64,000 nucleotides of DNA from an uncultured Duncaniella sp. (GTDB lineage: Bacteria; Bacteroidota; Bacteroidia; Bacteroidales; Muribaculaceae), in assembly GCA_910589485.1 (NCBI GenBank), contig CAJUSW010000002.1:310001-374000 (forward strand). Direction: 5' to 3'. Within the stretch, counting starts at the first letter, position 1. Each line of letters starts with the position of its first letter. Made by a program: the position numbers and the translations under genes. Of the stretch, positions 17,551-26,558 are shown one piece after another. The notes under the pieces are model-generated. The model saw only the letters and a program-made list of their open reading frames with translations. It made no database searches and was not told the DNA's origin.

Positions 17551-18651
17551 TCAATGGGGAGTGCTTTCAAGCGACATGATGGCTGATGCGACAATATACA
17601 GCGCATTTGGCTTGAGTGAAGCTATATGATTGCGCAGGAATGAGGAGAGGGCCTTTTTCTGCTCGGGAGTTTCGGTTGGGAAGATATTGGATAGCGAATA
17701 AGCGAAAGTGGCCTGCTCATCCTCGGCAAGGCTCATGAAATTTTTGTTGCAGAAGTCGAGGAAAGTGGCATCATCGGATGATGCACGTTTTTCGGCAAAT
17801 TCCAGTTTCCGGCCAAATTCTCCCACAAATCCGAGTTTCGCTGCTTCCTGCTTGAAGAGGTTGTAGGCTTTCATGTTTTCCTCATTGTCACGGAGGAGAT
17901 TGGAGGAGAAATATCGGTTGACCTCATTGTCAAATGCCCCTTTTATAGTCTCGTCAAGTTGAGAGCCATTGTCAGATACGAATTCGGCGCGACGGTCGAT
18001 CAGGAAGCGCATACGCGGATTGTTGTAATCATAGGCAAAAGTCGTGAACAGTCCGTTATTCTCTTTAGCAAGGCGATCCTTGTCGGAGAGGGTATTGAAA
18101 TACTCATCGAGAATGGTTTTAGCCTGATTCAGCCCGGCCTTATAATCGCGGTTGTTGTCAGCCAAAAGGGTGGCATAGGCTACAACGAGGGGTGTGTTGC
18201 GCTCGCCGGCCTCGTAGCGGGCTTTCACGCGCTCGGGTTTCAGCTCGGGATTGTTGCACATCTCCACGGCGGCGATGAACTCGTCACCCTCCTTGAGTCC
18301 GGCAAACGAGCCGAGGAGCTCGCCATCGGCATTGATCACAGCAAGAGTGGGATAGGCGGCCACGCCATATTTCTTGGCAAGTTCCACGCCCTCGCCTTTT
18401 TCGGCATCGATCTTGAGGCATACATACTTACCGTTGAGATAGTCACCTACCTGCTTGGTGGGGAATACATTGGATGCAAGGCGCTTGCAGGGTCCGCACC
18501 ATGTGGTGAAGAAGTCGATGAATATGAATTTTCCCTCGGCCTTGGCCGCGGTCTTAGCCTCATCAAAGGAGATGTGGCGGAATTCGGTCTGGGCATCGGC
18601 CCGGAATGAGAGGGAGAGGACAAGAAGTGCAAGAAGAAAAATCTTTTTCAT
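17551..18651 (-). CDS. Exported thioredoxin-domain protein with long C-terminal extension (locus 2)
   Basis: A 366-residue protein with signal peptide (MKKIFLLALLVLSLSFRADA) and thioredoxin domain at about 25-135, active site W51-C52-G53-P54-C55 and cis-Pro loop VAAYPTL. A helical extension of about 230 residues follows (RYEAGERNTPLVVAYATLL). It shares its order of parts with the locus 1 protein at 7096-8271, including the E-x-G-E-G-x-E-L-A-K-K-Y segment after the active site. Expected role: periplasmic or surface-facing thiol-disulfide exchange for cargo or for the transporter. It starts 5 bp after susD, so it is almost certainly translated from the same transcript. Confidence 0.88.
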   Translation of the reverse strand: MKKIFLLALLVLSLSFRADAQTEFRHISFDEAKTAAKAEGKFIFIDFFTTWCGPCKRLASNVFPTKQVGDYLNGKYVCLKIDAEKGEGVELAKKYGVAAYPTLAVINADGELLGSFAGLKEGDEFIAAVEMCNNPELKPERVKARYEAGERNTPLVVAYATLLADNNRDYKAGLNQAKTILDEYFNTLSDKDRLAKENNGLFTTFAYDYNNPRMRFLIDRRAEFVSDNGSQLDETIKGAFDNEVNRYFSSNLLRDNEENMKAYNLFKQEAAKLGFVGEFGRKLEFAEKRASSDDATFLDFCNKNFMSLAEDEQATFAYSLSNIFPTETPEQKKALSSFLRNHIASLKPNALYIVASAIMSLESTPH

Positions 18652-18656
18652 ATTGG

Positions 18657-20054
18657 TTAATAGTTTTGTGTGAGCGATGAATTATAAATCACGGCATTGA
18701 TGGGGAACGGATATACCCACAACGGGGAGCCGGGATTGATGGATCTTGTTCCATATTCGCCACAGTCATGCACCACGGGAGCGGCGTAATCGGGCATGGA
18801 GTTGAGGCGCTTGCAGTCAAAGAAGTGCTCGTAGTTGAGGAGGAACTCGACGCGCTTGGCTTTGCGGAGGAGTGCCATCGCGTCCTTTTCGGTCGTCACG
18901 GAGCCTTTGAATGGCTTGTAGAAGTCGGGGTGGATGCGGTTGACACGCACGCGATCGATCATTTCAAGGCCATCGTCGATATGGCCGGTGAGAATAAGGC
19001 TCTCCGCTACTACATAGTACATCTGTTCGGCATCAATGCCGTAGGAGTTCAGGCGGTAGGAGGAACCATGGTAGGTTGCCGCTCCCGGGATTCCGGTGCC
19101 GAGCATATCTTCAAGGTACCAGTCATCCTCGTCGGTGTAATATCTCATATAGTCACCTTCCTCAAAGAGAGACATCAGCTCGGGTGAGAATACCGTCAGG
19201 CCGATGGTGCCTCCGTTGACGAGGCTGTTGGAGTTGATGAACAGGTACACATCGGGGTCATCAAACGGCTTGTCCCATGTGCCGGTCGAGGGGATGGAGC
19301 TGCGGCTGTTGATGGAGCCGTTGATGGCGATAGCCTTGCGGGCGTAAGTGATCGCTTCCTCATATCGTTTCATCTGGAAGAGCACACGGGCGCGTACACC
19401 ATAACCAAAGTCGGCCTCGAAACGGCAGGGGTCGTTGGTGGGGACCGATTTCAGGCATGCTATCACATCGTCGGAGCAATCCTCAAGGATGCGATCATAC
19501 ACCTGAGCGACGGTCAGTTTGGTTTTCTGCTCTCCCGAGTCGGTGTTGTCAACATAGGCTATACCTCCGAGCTGACCGGCAGTCTCGGGAGAATACTGCT
19601 GGGCATAGAAATTGACCAGAAGGAAATGGAACCATGCGCGCAGGATGCGGGCCTCGGCCACGAGCCGGGGCTTTTTGGATTGGTCCCCCTCCATATCGGC
19701 CATTTTGGAGATCACGACATTCATGTAATATATGTGTTCGTAGATTTCCTTGTATCTGAGATCCTCTTCAGTGAGGTCGGCACGGTCAACGGATTCATCG
19801 CCGAATATCCAGGCATGTTCAAGACTGGTGGTCACATTATAGACCTCCTCGATATTGTCGGGTACCGCCTGGTTGCACAGGTAATTGAAATCGAGATTCC
19901 AGTCATATATTCTCCACTGCTGGTTGAGGAGCGACTCGAGTTCGTCAACGTTGGTGAATGTGGTCTTGCCGTTGGGCACAATGTCGAGCTGGTCATCGCA
20001 TGCCGGCATGATTATTGCCATGACAGCGAGTATCAGTGTATATATCTTTTTCAT
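18657..20054 (-). CDS. SusD/RagB-type nutrient-binding lipoprotein (locus 2)
   Basis: A 465-residue SusD-family lipoprotein. The ATG at 20054 is chosen; a TTG at 20063 would add only three residues. Lipobox AIIMPAC, then DDQLDIVPNGK. SusD landmarks include ARILRAWFHFLLVNFYAQQY, the RVNRIHPDFYKPF helix region and the C-terminal INPGSPLWVYPFP. It caps the SusC barrel and holds cargo. It sits 22 bp after susC (measured to the ATG) and 5 bp before the thioredoxin gene. Cargo unknown. Confidence 0.93.
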   Translation of the reverse strand: MKKIYTLILAVMAIIMPACDDQLDIVPNGKTTFTNVDELESLLNQQWRIYDWNLDFNYLCNQAVPDNIEEVYNVTTSLEHAWIFGDESVDRADLTEEDLRYKEIYEHIYYMNVVISKMADMEGDQSKKPRLVAEARILRAWFHFLLVNFYAQQYSPETAGQLGGIAYVDNTDSGEQKTKLTVAQVYDRILEDCSDDVIACLKSVPTNDPCRFEADFGYGVRARVLFQMKRYEEAITYARKAIAINGSINSRSSIPSTGTWDKPFDDPDVYLFINSNSLVNGGTIGLTVFSPELMSLFEEGDYMRYYTDEDDWYLEDMLGTGIPGAATYHGSSYRLNSYGIDAEQMYYVVAESLILTGHIDDGLEMIDRVRVNRIHPDFYKPFKGSVTTEKDAMALLRKAKRVEFLLNYEHFFDCKRLNSMPDYAAPVVHDCGEYGTRSINPGSPLWVYPFPINAVIYNSSLTQNY

Positions 20055-20076
20055 TGTTGTCAAGAAAGTGAGAGGG

Positions 20077-23000
20077 TTAGAGGTTTACATAGAGACTCAT
20101 GGTGTAGCTGCGTGGCTGGCTCATGGGCGTGCCGTTCAGAAGAGTGGTGCCTTCGGGATCCCATCCGGCGCTGTTGGCTACCCAGGTGTGTACGTTGTCC
20201 ATCTGCAGACGCAGGCGCAGGTCATTGAGGCCGATGTGGCGCACGAGTTTGCGGTCGAAGTTGTAAGTGAGAACGAGAGTGCGGAACTTCATGTAGTTGG
20301 CTTTCTCCACGTTGCGGAAGTCGGAGGCTCCGATGGTGCCGTTCTTGAGATATTTGGTCTGGTAGCCATTAGGGATGGCACCTTCCACTCCGTTCCAGTA
20401 GTCGAGAGCCGATGCCGGGCATTGGCCATCATAGCCGTACATGGTGTTCCATATCACGGGGCTCACGCGTCTCACATGGCCACCGTAGAACGAGAACATG
20501 CCTGAGAGTGTGAATCCGTTCCAGGTCACTTCGGGGGTGAAACCACCGGTCCATTTGGGAGTGGTGGTGCCGGAGAAAATGCAGTCCTCGATGGCAAATT
20601 CAGCTGAGCTGGTCGAGGTGTTGTGTACCTCGCCGTTGTGGTCGCGCCATGTGCCATAGATCATTTTACCCTCTTTTACAAGACCGGCATAGTCGATCGA
20701 GATCAACGAATTTAGGGGGTAGCCCTCTTTAAGTTCGAGTTGGCGGAATTCAGCTCCGGTCGAAGGATGGATATATACCTTGGTGACTTTGTTCTTGTTG
20801 TAAGCGAAGTTGGCCGATATGCTCACTCCTACATCACGGCGTGTTTTGGGTGTGAGGATGCGACCCTGAAGCTGCAGTTCGACACCGTGGTTGACCATGC
20901 AACCGGCGTTGAGTTTCTGTTTGGCTCCGGGCACACCTGTGGTGCAGTCGAGGGCAACCTCGGTGAGCAGCTCGCTACCATTCTTGCGGTAGAAGTCGAG
21001 CGATCCGTTGATACGGTAGCCGAGGAATGAGAAATCGAGACCGGCATTCCATGTTGAGGTCTTTTCCCAGCGCAACTGGTCGTTGGGAGGAGTGTCGATT
21101 GTGCCCTGCCACTTACCGTTGAGGCCATTGCTCTTTATCGAGGCGGTGAGATAGGAGGTGGCGTCGGAGTCGATATTACCGGTGAGACCGTAGGAAAATC
21201 TCAATTTGGCGGCATCGAGCCAGGTGAGCGGTTGCATGAAGCTCTCGTTGTGGAGATTCCAGCTTGCACCTATTGACCAAAGGGGACGTCCGCGGAACTT
21301 GGGATCGGAACCGAAGAGGTCGGTCTTATCGACACGGTAGCTACCGAAGATGCTGTAACGACGGTCGTAGACATAGTTGGCCGTGAAATAGTAGGAGTAG
21401 TAACGGTGAAGTGTATTGTAGTCGGAGAATCCACCATAAAGGCCATAGGCTGAGTAGCCGGGGCCGAGGATACTTTCCTTACCCCAACCGTTGATGAATG
21501 CCCAGTCGACCTGAGGCAGCTGGTTGGTCATGGTGAGGGGATCATAGCCGAGTCGAATGTCGTTGCTTGAGCGTGAGTGCATCTGGCGGAATTCAAATCC
21601 GGCGAGAGCCGATACCTCATGCTTGTCAAAGAATGTGTGGTTGTAATCGGTCTGAGCGCGGAATGTGTAATAGTTGCCAGAATTGTGAGTCGTGGACAAT
21701 TGTCCGCCATCGGGTATATGGTGGATTGTCGCATCCATCATCACGGGTTTCTTATAAATGTGGTCGAAATCACCGTCCCAGCTGTCGAAGTCCCAGTTAG
21801 GGTCATCCACCCATACCTCGGTCTTGTCGACTGTTGTATAGAGGTTATAGAGCGAGCGCATCATGTAGGAATCCTTGGTGTAGAGTGTCTCGCTTTTTTC
21901 CGATATGTCCTCATACTGGAATTGTGCCGAGGCTTTCCATCCGTCCACCGGGAGAGTGAAATTGGCATGGATATATGCGCGGATATTGGTGTAGCGGTTC
22001 TTATTGATGCTTGTCCCCATGTCCTGAAGCAGATTGTAGGAGTGATCCTTGAGCTCATAGTCGGGATTGCTGAGAGCGGGGTTGCTGAGGATGCAGTCAG
22101 CCTCCATGGCTGCGAGAGAACCGTCGGGGTTGTACATGGACATGTAAGGCGCATAGTAGTTGTAATCACCGGCTTGGGCACGCAGGTTGGACTTGGACCG
22201 TTGGCTTATCACGTTGACCGAGAAGTCGAGGTCGAGCCAGCGGGCAACTTTCATGTCGCCGCGATAACGGAACTGGAGAGCGCGGGTGTAATCGCGCTGT
22301 ATGCCCATGTTGTCCTCGGAATAATTGAGCACTATATTGGAGTTGACCACTTTGCCCTGGGTTCGGAGCGAGAGGTTGTATTGCTGGTTGACGCGGGTGC
22401 GCTCCACTGCGTCCTGCCACTCGCTACGGTAGTCGTTGCGGCTCCAGCGGTCGAGGGTGGAGTTCATCTCGGCATCGGATAGCTCGCCGAGATAGTTGCG
22501 GATGAACAGGCGTTTCACCTGGGATTTGCCCTGAGCGTAGAATCCGCCTTTGTTCCAGTCGGAAATCAGCGAAGTGAAGGTCGACTGGTCATCATCGGCT
22601 CTCATAGCATTCCAGTTGAGTCTTTCCAGCTCGATGGTCTGAGCGGCTGTGGCAAGGCCTCCCTTGTTGTAGTTGAGTTTATCGGTGATAGTGAGGTCGG
22701 CGTTGAAGTCGATTGAAAGCTTCTCTTTCTTGGCCGACTTGGTGGTGATGACGATGATACCGTTGGACGCGCGGGCACCGTAGATAGCGGCTGCTGATGC
22801 GTCCTTAAGTACGGTGATGGATTCAACCTCGTAGGGGTTTACGGTGTTCATGCCACCCTCGATGGGGAGTCCGTCGACCACAACGAGGGGTGCTGTGCGA
22901 GCCTCGAAGGTGCCTTGTCCACGTATGGTGAGCAGATCCTCGCCTTTCTTGTATTGGGTTTCCTTGGATTTCACCACGCCGGGGATGTTGCCCTCCAGAT

Positions 23001-23682
23001 TGTTGACGAGATTGGTGGTGTGACGCTTTTCGAGAGCTTCGGCCGAGATGATGGTGTAAGCTCCGGTTGCGTTCTCACGCTTGAGATTCTGATATCCGGT
23101 CACGACCACTTCCTCCATAGTGGATGCGTTGGTGGTCATTTTTACAGTCAGAGGGTGGCGGATGTCGTCGGCCGTGATGGGGATAGTGCGCGGGTGCATT
23201 CCCACATAGGTCACTTCAAGCTCCGGATTGGATTGGTTGACCATGATGGAAAAGTGTCCGTCAATATCGGCACTGACTCCATGCCGGGTTCCCTTGATCA
23301 TGACTGTGGCTCCGGCAAGCGGTTCGCCCTCGGAGTCAACCACCGATCCTGAGACGTTGCCTGTAATGATGCCTGATGACCGGTCGGCGATGGAGAGAGA
23401 TACGGTCTTGTCCACAACCTTGTAGGCAAGGCCGAGTTGGGCTGCTACGGTGGACTCGAGCAACTGGTCGAGAGAGATGTCATGGTAGGAGCCTGTGACG
23501 GTGGCTTTGTTGTCCTTGAGGAGATTTTTCCGGTATACGAAATTATAACCGGTAACTTTTTTGAGAATTTTGATTGATGTTTCGGGCGACGTATTGTCGA
23601 ATGTCGCACTGTAGTTCTGGGCTGAAACTGAAATGCCAAAGCATAAAGTGATCAGCAATAACCAAAGAAGACGTCTTTTCAT
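20077..23682 (-). CDS. SusC/RagA TonB-linked outer membrane transporter with STN domain (locus 2)
   Basis: A 1201-residue transporter: signal peptide (about 1-21), STN domain (SATFDNTSPETSIKILKKVT, about 24-97), carboxypeptidase-regulatory-like domain (GSVVDSEGEPLAGATVMIKG), TonB box MEEVVVTGYQ, plug (NNLEGNIPGVVKS, VVDGLPIEGGMNTVNP, ASAAAIYGARASNGIIVI) and barrel ending YTMSLYVNL. The STN and regulatory domains resemble those of the locus 1 SusC, while the barrels differ, implying different cargo under parallel control. It starts 18 bp after fecR. Confidence 0.95.
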   Translation of the reverse strand: MKRRLLWLLLITLCFGISVSAQNYSATFDNTSPETSIKILKKVTGYNFVYRKNLLKDNKATVTGSYHDISLDQLLESTVAAQLGLAYKVVDKTVSLSIADRSSGIITGNVSGSVVDSEGEPLAGATVMIKGTRHGVSADIDGHFSIMVNQSNPELEVTYVGMHPRTIPITADDIRHPLTVKMTTNASTMEEVVVTGYQNLKRENATGAYTIISAEALEKRHTTNLVNNLEGNIPGVVKSKETQYKKGEDLLTIRGQGTFEARTAPLVVVDGLPIEGGMNTVNPYEVESITVLKDASAAAIYGARASNGIIVITTKSAKKEKLSIDFNADLTITDKLNYNKGGLATAAQTIELERLNWNAMRADDDQSTFTSLISDWNKGGFYAQGKSQVKRLFIRNYLGELSDAEMNSTLDRWSRNDYRSEWQDAVERTRVNQQYNLSLRTQGKVVNSNIVLNYSEDNMGIQRDYTRALQFRYRGDMKVARWLDLDFSVNVISQRSKSNLRAQAGDYNYYAPYMSMYNPDGSLAAMEADCILSNPALSNPDYELKDHSYNLLQDMGTSINKNRYTNIRAYIHANFTLPVDGWKASAQFQYEDISEKSETLYTKDSYMMRSLYNLYTTVDKTEVWVDDPNWDFDSWDGDFDHIYKKPVMMDATIHHIPDGGQLSTTHNSGNYYTFRAQTDYNHTFFDKHEVSALAGFEFRQMHSRSSNDIRLGYDPLTMTNQLPQVDWAFINGWGKESILGPGYSAYGLYGGFSDYNTLHRYYSYYFTANYVYDRRYSIFGSYRVDKTDLFGSDPKFRGRPLWSIGASWNLHNESFMQPLTWLDAAKLRFSYGLTGNIDSDATSYLTASIKSNGLNGKWQGTIDTPPNDQLRWEKTSTWNAGLDFSFLGYRINGSLDFYRKNGSELLTEVALDCTTGVPGAKQKLNAGCMVNHGVELQLQGRILTPKTRRDVGVSISANFAYNKNKVTKVYIHPSTGAEFRQLELKEGYPLNSLISIDYAGLVKEGKMIYGTWRDHNGEVHNTSTSSAEFAIEDCIFSGTTTPKWTGGFTPEVTWNGFTLSGMFSFYGGHVRRVSPVIWNTMYGYDGQCPASALDYWNGVEGAIPNGYQTKYLKNGTIGASDFRNVEKANYMKFRTLVLTYNFDRKLVRHIGLNDLRLRLQMDNVHTWVANSAGWDPEGTTLLNGTPMSQPRSYTMSLYVNL

Positions 23683-23700
23683 GAAGTAAAGGTTCGGGTG

Positions 23701-24879
23701 TTAATGGATAAGTATTATATTCTGTGAAGAAATGGAGAAGTGTATATTGCCGCAATTTTCGAGAATCTGGATAGCTGTATGGAAATCGGAGTATCGTGGG
23801 ATACTTCCCATGAATATCTGTTGGGCCAATTCGGGATTGGCGAATTCATATCGGAAGTCATACCATCGGCTCAGATCGCGCATGATGCGTTCGAGTGGCT
23901 GATCCTCGAATACAAACAGTCCGTTGCGCCACGATGAGACAGTCTCGGGATCCACGACGGTCATTGTCAGGTCCTCGGTGGGATGGTTGAGGATAGCCTG
24001 GTGACCTTTGGCAAGAAATATCTCGCCCGAGGGGGCTGAGTGGTTCTGACGGAGTGATATTGAACCTGATTCGAGAGTTGTGAACGTAGATTCTTCATCG
24101 GGGTAGTCCCTTATGTTGAAAGTGGTGCCGTAGACTCGTATCTGCTGGCCGCGTGTCTCGACGTAGAATGGACGGTCGGGGTCCTTATGAACGGCGAAGT
24201 AGGCTTCGCCCGATACTTCCACCCGACGTTCGGATGGGCCGAAAGTCTCGGGATACCGCAACGTGGATTCGGAATTGAGCCACACAATGGTGGAATCTTC
24301 AAGGACGATTTTGAATTCTCCTCCGCGTGGAACCTCGAGACATAGTTCCTGGGGGACGAGCGGTGAATCAAGAGTGTGTTTAGAGATAATTTCACTGCTT
24401 GAGATTACCGATGGGCTGGCATTGAGCGCGATGCTTTTTCCTGAGGAATTGTACAGGAGCGCTTTTGTCACTCCCGGCTTTATGACCGGTTGGCGGGCAC
24501 TGTTGCAGATGTGCATTGTCGCCTGAGCAACGTAGGGAGCATCAAGATTAACCGAAGAGATATAGAACCACATGGCCCCTGCAATGACCAGAGATGCGAT
24601 AGCGGCCGCGGCCGAGATGATGTGTTTCCTGCGTCGGCGTGGAGCTTCGGCCATCATGATGCGGGCTTTCATCTCCATATAGGAGGCCTCGGTGTCAACA
24701 AGTGATTGCTGTCGGTATTCGCGAGTCAGCTCCGCTTGGTCGAGTATCATATCGGACAATAGCCGGTTGCGCTTGTCGGCCTGTATCCAGGCTTCGAGCC
24801 GATTTTCTTCCTCGGGAGTAAGGATTCCGAGCAAGCGTTTCAGAAAAAGTGGGCTATATGATATGTTTTTTTGTGGCAT
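23701..24879 (-). CDS. FecR-family anti-sigma factor (locus 2)
   Basis: A 392-residue protein with cytoplasmic N-terminal segment (LLGILTPEEENRLEAWI), a membrane helix around 87-107 (IISAAAAIASLVIAGAMWFYI), FecR domain (ELCLEVPRGGEFKIVL, VWLNSESTLRYPETFGP, VYGTTFNIRDYPDEEST) and DUF4974-type C terminus (QPLERIMRDLSRWYDFRY). By eye most of the periplasmic region is shared with the locus 1 FecR. It should bind the divergent sigma factor at 25029 and be switched by the STN domain of the adjacent SusC. Confidence 0.95.
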   Translation of the reverse strand: MPQKNISYSPLFLKRLLGILTPEEENRLEAWIQADKRNRLLSDMILDQAELTREYRQQSLVDTEASYMEMKARIMMAEAPRRRRKHIISAAAAIASLVIAGAMWFYISSVNLDAPYVAQATMHICNSARQPVIKPGVTKALLYNSSGKSIALNASPSVISSSEIISKHTLDSPLVPQELCLEVPRGGEFKIVLEDSTIVWLNSESTLRYPETFGPSERRVEVSGEAYFAVHKDPDRPFYVETRGQQIRVYGTTFNIRDYPDEESTFTTLESGSISLRQNHSAPSGEIFLAKGHQAILNHPTEDLTMTVVDPETVSSWRNGLFVFEDQPLERIMRDLSRWYDFRYEFANPELAQQIFMGSIPRYSDFHTAIQILENCGNIHFSISSQNIILIH

Positions 24880-24964
24880 CGTTATGGTCAGATATCTGTT
24901 GTTTACCCTTTATTACGGATGAAATGACAAGTGGTATATGTTTTTTCAAAAATATTTACATCAG

Positions 24965-24996
24965 TTTGGTTAAATCGATTAAAAAATATACTTTTG
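24965..24996 (+). promoter_or_regulatory. Promoter of ECF sigma gene 2
   Basis: TTTG (24965-24968), 20 bp, TACTTTTG (24989-24996) fits the housekeeping consensus; the start near 25000 leaves about 29 nt of leader. A minus-strand TATTTTTG (24954-24947) may serve fecR 2 but has no clear -33 box. Confidence 0.65.
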
Positions 24997-25028
24997 TGTT
25001 GTAACCTTTAAAGAATTCCGGCCTTCAT

Positions 25029-25598
25029 ATGCCAGATTATGACGATATATTTGCCTCATTTGTGAAGGGTGATATCAAGCCGCTGTACACCTATGTGTTT
25101 CCGGCTTTGTTGCGATATGCCCGTAAACTCACGGGTGATCAGCTGGGATATCTGGCCAAGGATTGTGTGCAGGATGCCATATTCCAGTGCTATATGCACA
25201 GGAGCAAGTATAAGGATATGGCACATTGGCGTAACGCTCTGTTCATGAGCATACGCAACAGGGTGATAGATCTCATGCGCAAGGCTGATTGTGATCAGGA
25301 TTATATGGCTCACATTACTCTTATCAGTGATGATGTGGAAAAGGATGTGTCGCTGGCTGTCATATATCAGGATGCTCTTGATGTGATATATGCGGCGGTG
25401 GATTCATTGCCCGAGGATTACAGGGAGCTTTTCAGACTGAGTTTTGAACAAGGACTCAAGATTGCCGAAATCGCCGAGATGATGAATGTGTCGGAAATAA
25501 CGGTGAAGAAACGCAAGGCTCGTCTGCTGGAGAAAATACGCCGGATTCTCGGGACGGATATTGACAATTATATGATATTCCTGCTATTGGCTGCTTGA
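25029..25598 (+). CDS. ECF sigma-70 factor (locus 2)
   Basis: A 189-residue sigma factor with sigma-2 (AKDCVQDAIFQCY) and sigma-4 (LPEDYRELFRLSFEQGLKI, then SEITVKKRKARLLEK). The recognition-helix sequence EITVKKRKAR is identical to that of sigma 1, so the two may recognise similar -35 elements and cross-activate. It is divergent from fecR 2 with its own promoter, and ends in the hydrophobic run YMIFLLLAA. Confidence 0.93.
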   Translation: MPDYDDIFASFVKGDIKPLYTYVFPALLRYARKLTGDQLGYLAKDCVQDAIFQCYMHRSKYKDMAHWRNALFMSIRNRVIDLMRKADCDQDYMAHITLISDDVEKDVSLAVIYQDALDVIYAAVDSLPEDYRELFRLSFEQGLKIAEIAEMMNVSEITVKKRKARLLEKIRRILGTDIDNYMIFLLLAA

Positions 25599-25703
25599 GT
25601 ATATGCGGTAAATAAGTCGTAAAAAGAATGCTCATATAAATCGAAGTTCTTTAGGACTTACATATAGCGTTTAATTTTTAAGACTTACTTAAAATATAAA
25701 GAG

Positions 25704-25741
25704 AGCCGGGCCAAGTACCTTGTGATGGGTATGGCCCGGCT
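25704..25741. terminator. Bidirectional-type hairpin between sigma 2 and hisIE
   Basis: AGCCGGGCCA (25704-25713) pairs perfectly with TGGCCCGGCT (25732-25741), with an inner TACC/GGTA stem. Short T-runs flank both sides (TTTCGG on plus; CTCTTTATATTTT on minus). It separates converging genes and probably ends the his operon. Confidence 0.65.
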
Positions 25742-25778
25742 TTCGGGTGGTTATACGGTTTTTGTTAGATCCTCTCGA

Positions 25779-26378
25779 TCAGGAGTGGCGGTTGAGGAGT
25801 TCGCGTTCGATGGTGGAGAGGGGGACGGACATCTGCTCGAGGAGGACGAGGTAGTGGTACATGAGGTCGGAGGCTTCGTAGATAAAGCGGTCGCGGTTGC
25901 CGTCGACGGCTTCGATGCCGGCTTCGATGGATTCTTCGCCTACTTTCTGGGCGATTTTTTTTACCCCTTTGATGAAGAGGCGTGTGGTGTAGGAGTCCTC
26001 GGGCATCTCGGCGTGACGGCGCGAGATGAGTGAGGCGAGGCTACGTATGAATCCGTCCTCGGCGGGGGTGTCGAAGCATGCTGTGGTGCCCCGGTGGCAT
26101 GTGGGACCGGTGGGGATGGCTTTGATCAGTAGGGTGTCCATGTCGCAGTCGGAGTACATGTCCACGACACGCAGATGGTTGCCCGAGGTCTCGCCTTTGG
26201 TCCAGAGGGTCTGGCGGGTGCGGGAGTAGAAGGTGACGAGGCCGAGTGCGACGGTTTTGTCGAAGGCTTCGCGGTTCATGTAGCCGAGCATGAGGACACG
26301 CAGGGTGGTGGCGTCCTGGATGATGACGGGAAGAAGCCCGTCGGAGCATTTATCGAGATTGAAGTCGGAAAAAGTCAT
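25779..26378 (-). CDS. hisIE: Phosphoribosyl-AMP cyclohydrolase / phosphoribosyl-ATP pyrophosphatase
   Basis: A 199-residue bifunctional HisIE. The N-terminal half (1-112) is the zinc cyclohydrolase (GYMNREAF, FYSRTRQTLWTKGETSGN, YSDCDMDTLL, GPTCHRGTTACF); the C-terminal half (about 114-199) is the pyrophosphatase (KVGEESIEAGIEAVDG, EASDLMYHYLVLL). It carries out steps 2 and 3 of histidine synthesis in the cytoplasm. It is the last gene of the operon and is separated from hisF by a 179-bp repeat-filled gap, the longest gap in the operon, so its expression may be tuned separately. Confidence 0.96.
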   Translation of the reverse strand: MTFSDFNLDKCSDGLLPVIIQDATTLRVLMLGYMNREAFDKTVALGLVTFYSRTRQTLWTKGETSGNHLRVVDMYSDCDMDTLLIKAIPTGPTCHRGTTACFDTPAEDGFIRSLASLISRRHAEMPEDSYTTRLFIKGVKKIAQKVGEESIEAGIEAVDGNRDRFIYEASDLMYHYLVLLEQMSVPLSTIERELLNRHS

Positions 26379-26389
26379 AGTTCTTTTAA

Positions 26390-26558
26390 GTATAGAGTAT
26401 AGAGTATAGAGTTTTTTTGAGTATAGAGGTTAAAGTATAGAGTATAGAGGGGCGGGTTTCAGTATAGAGGTTAAAGTATAGAGTATAGAGAGGGCCGGTT
26501 GGTGGCATGAGAGCTAATCGCTATACTCTATACTTTAACCTCTATACTGAAAATACTC
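26390..26558. repeat. GTATAGA repeats and 32-bp perfect inverted repeat in the hisF/hisIE gap
   Basis: Three tandem GTATAGA heptamers (26390-26410) are followed by two direct copies of a 30-bp unit (26420-26449 and 26461-26490). The second lies in a perfect 32-bp inverted repeat, arms 26457-26488 and 26521-26552, with a 32-base loop. TCTATAC also overlaps the hisF stop codon (TAG, 26558-26560). In RNA this would form a very stable hairpin between the two cistrons. Confidence 0.9.

Noticed and set aside
26390..26552. CRISPR array in the hisF/hisIE gap
   Set aside because: Repeat units are 7 or 30 bp with no unique spacers of constant length and no cas genes nearby.
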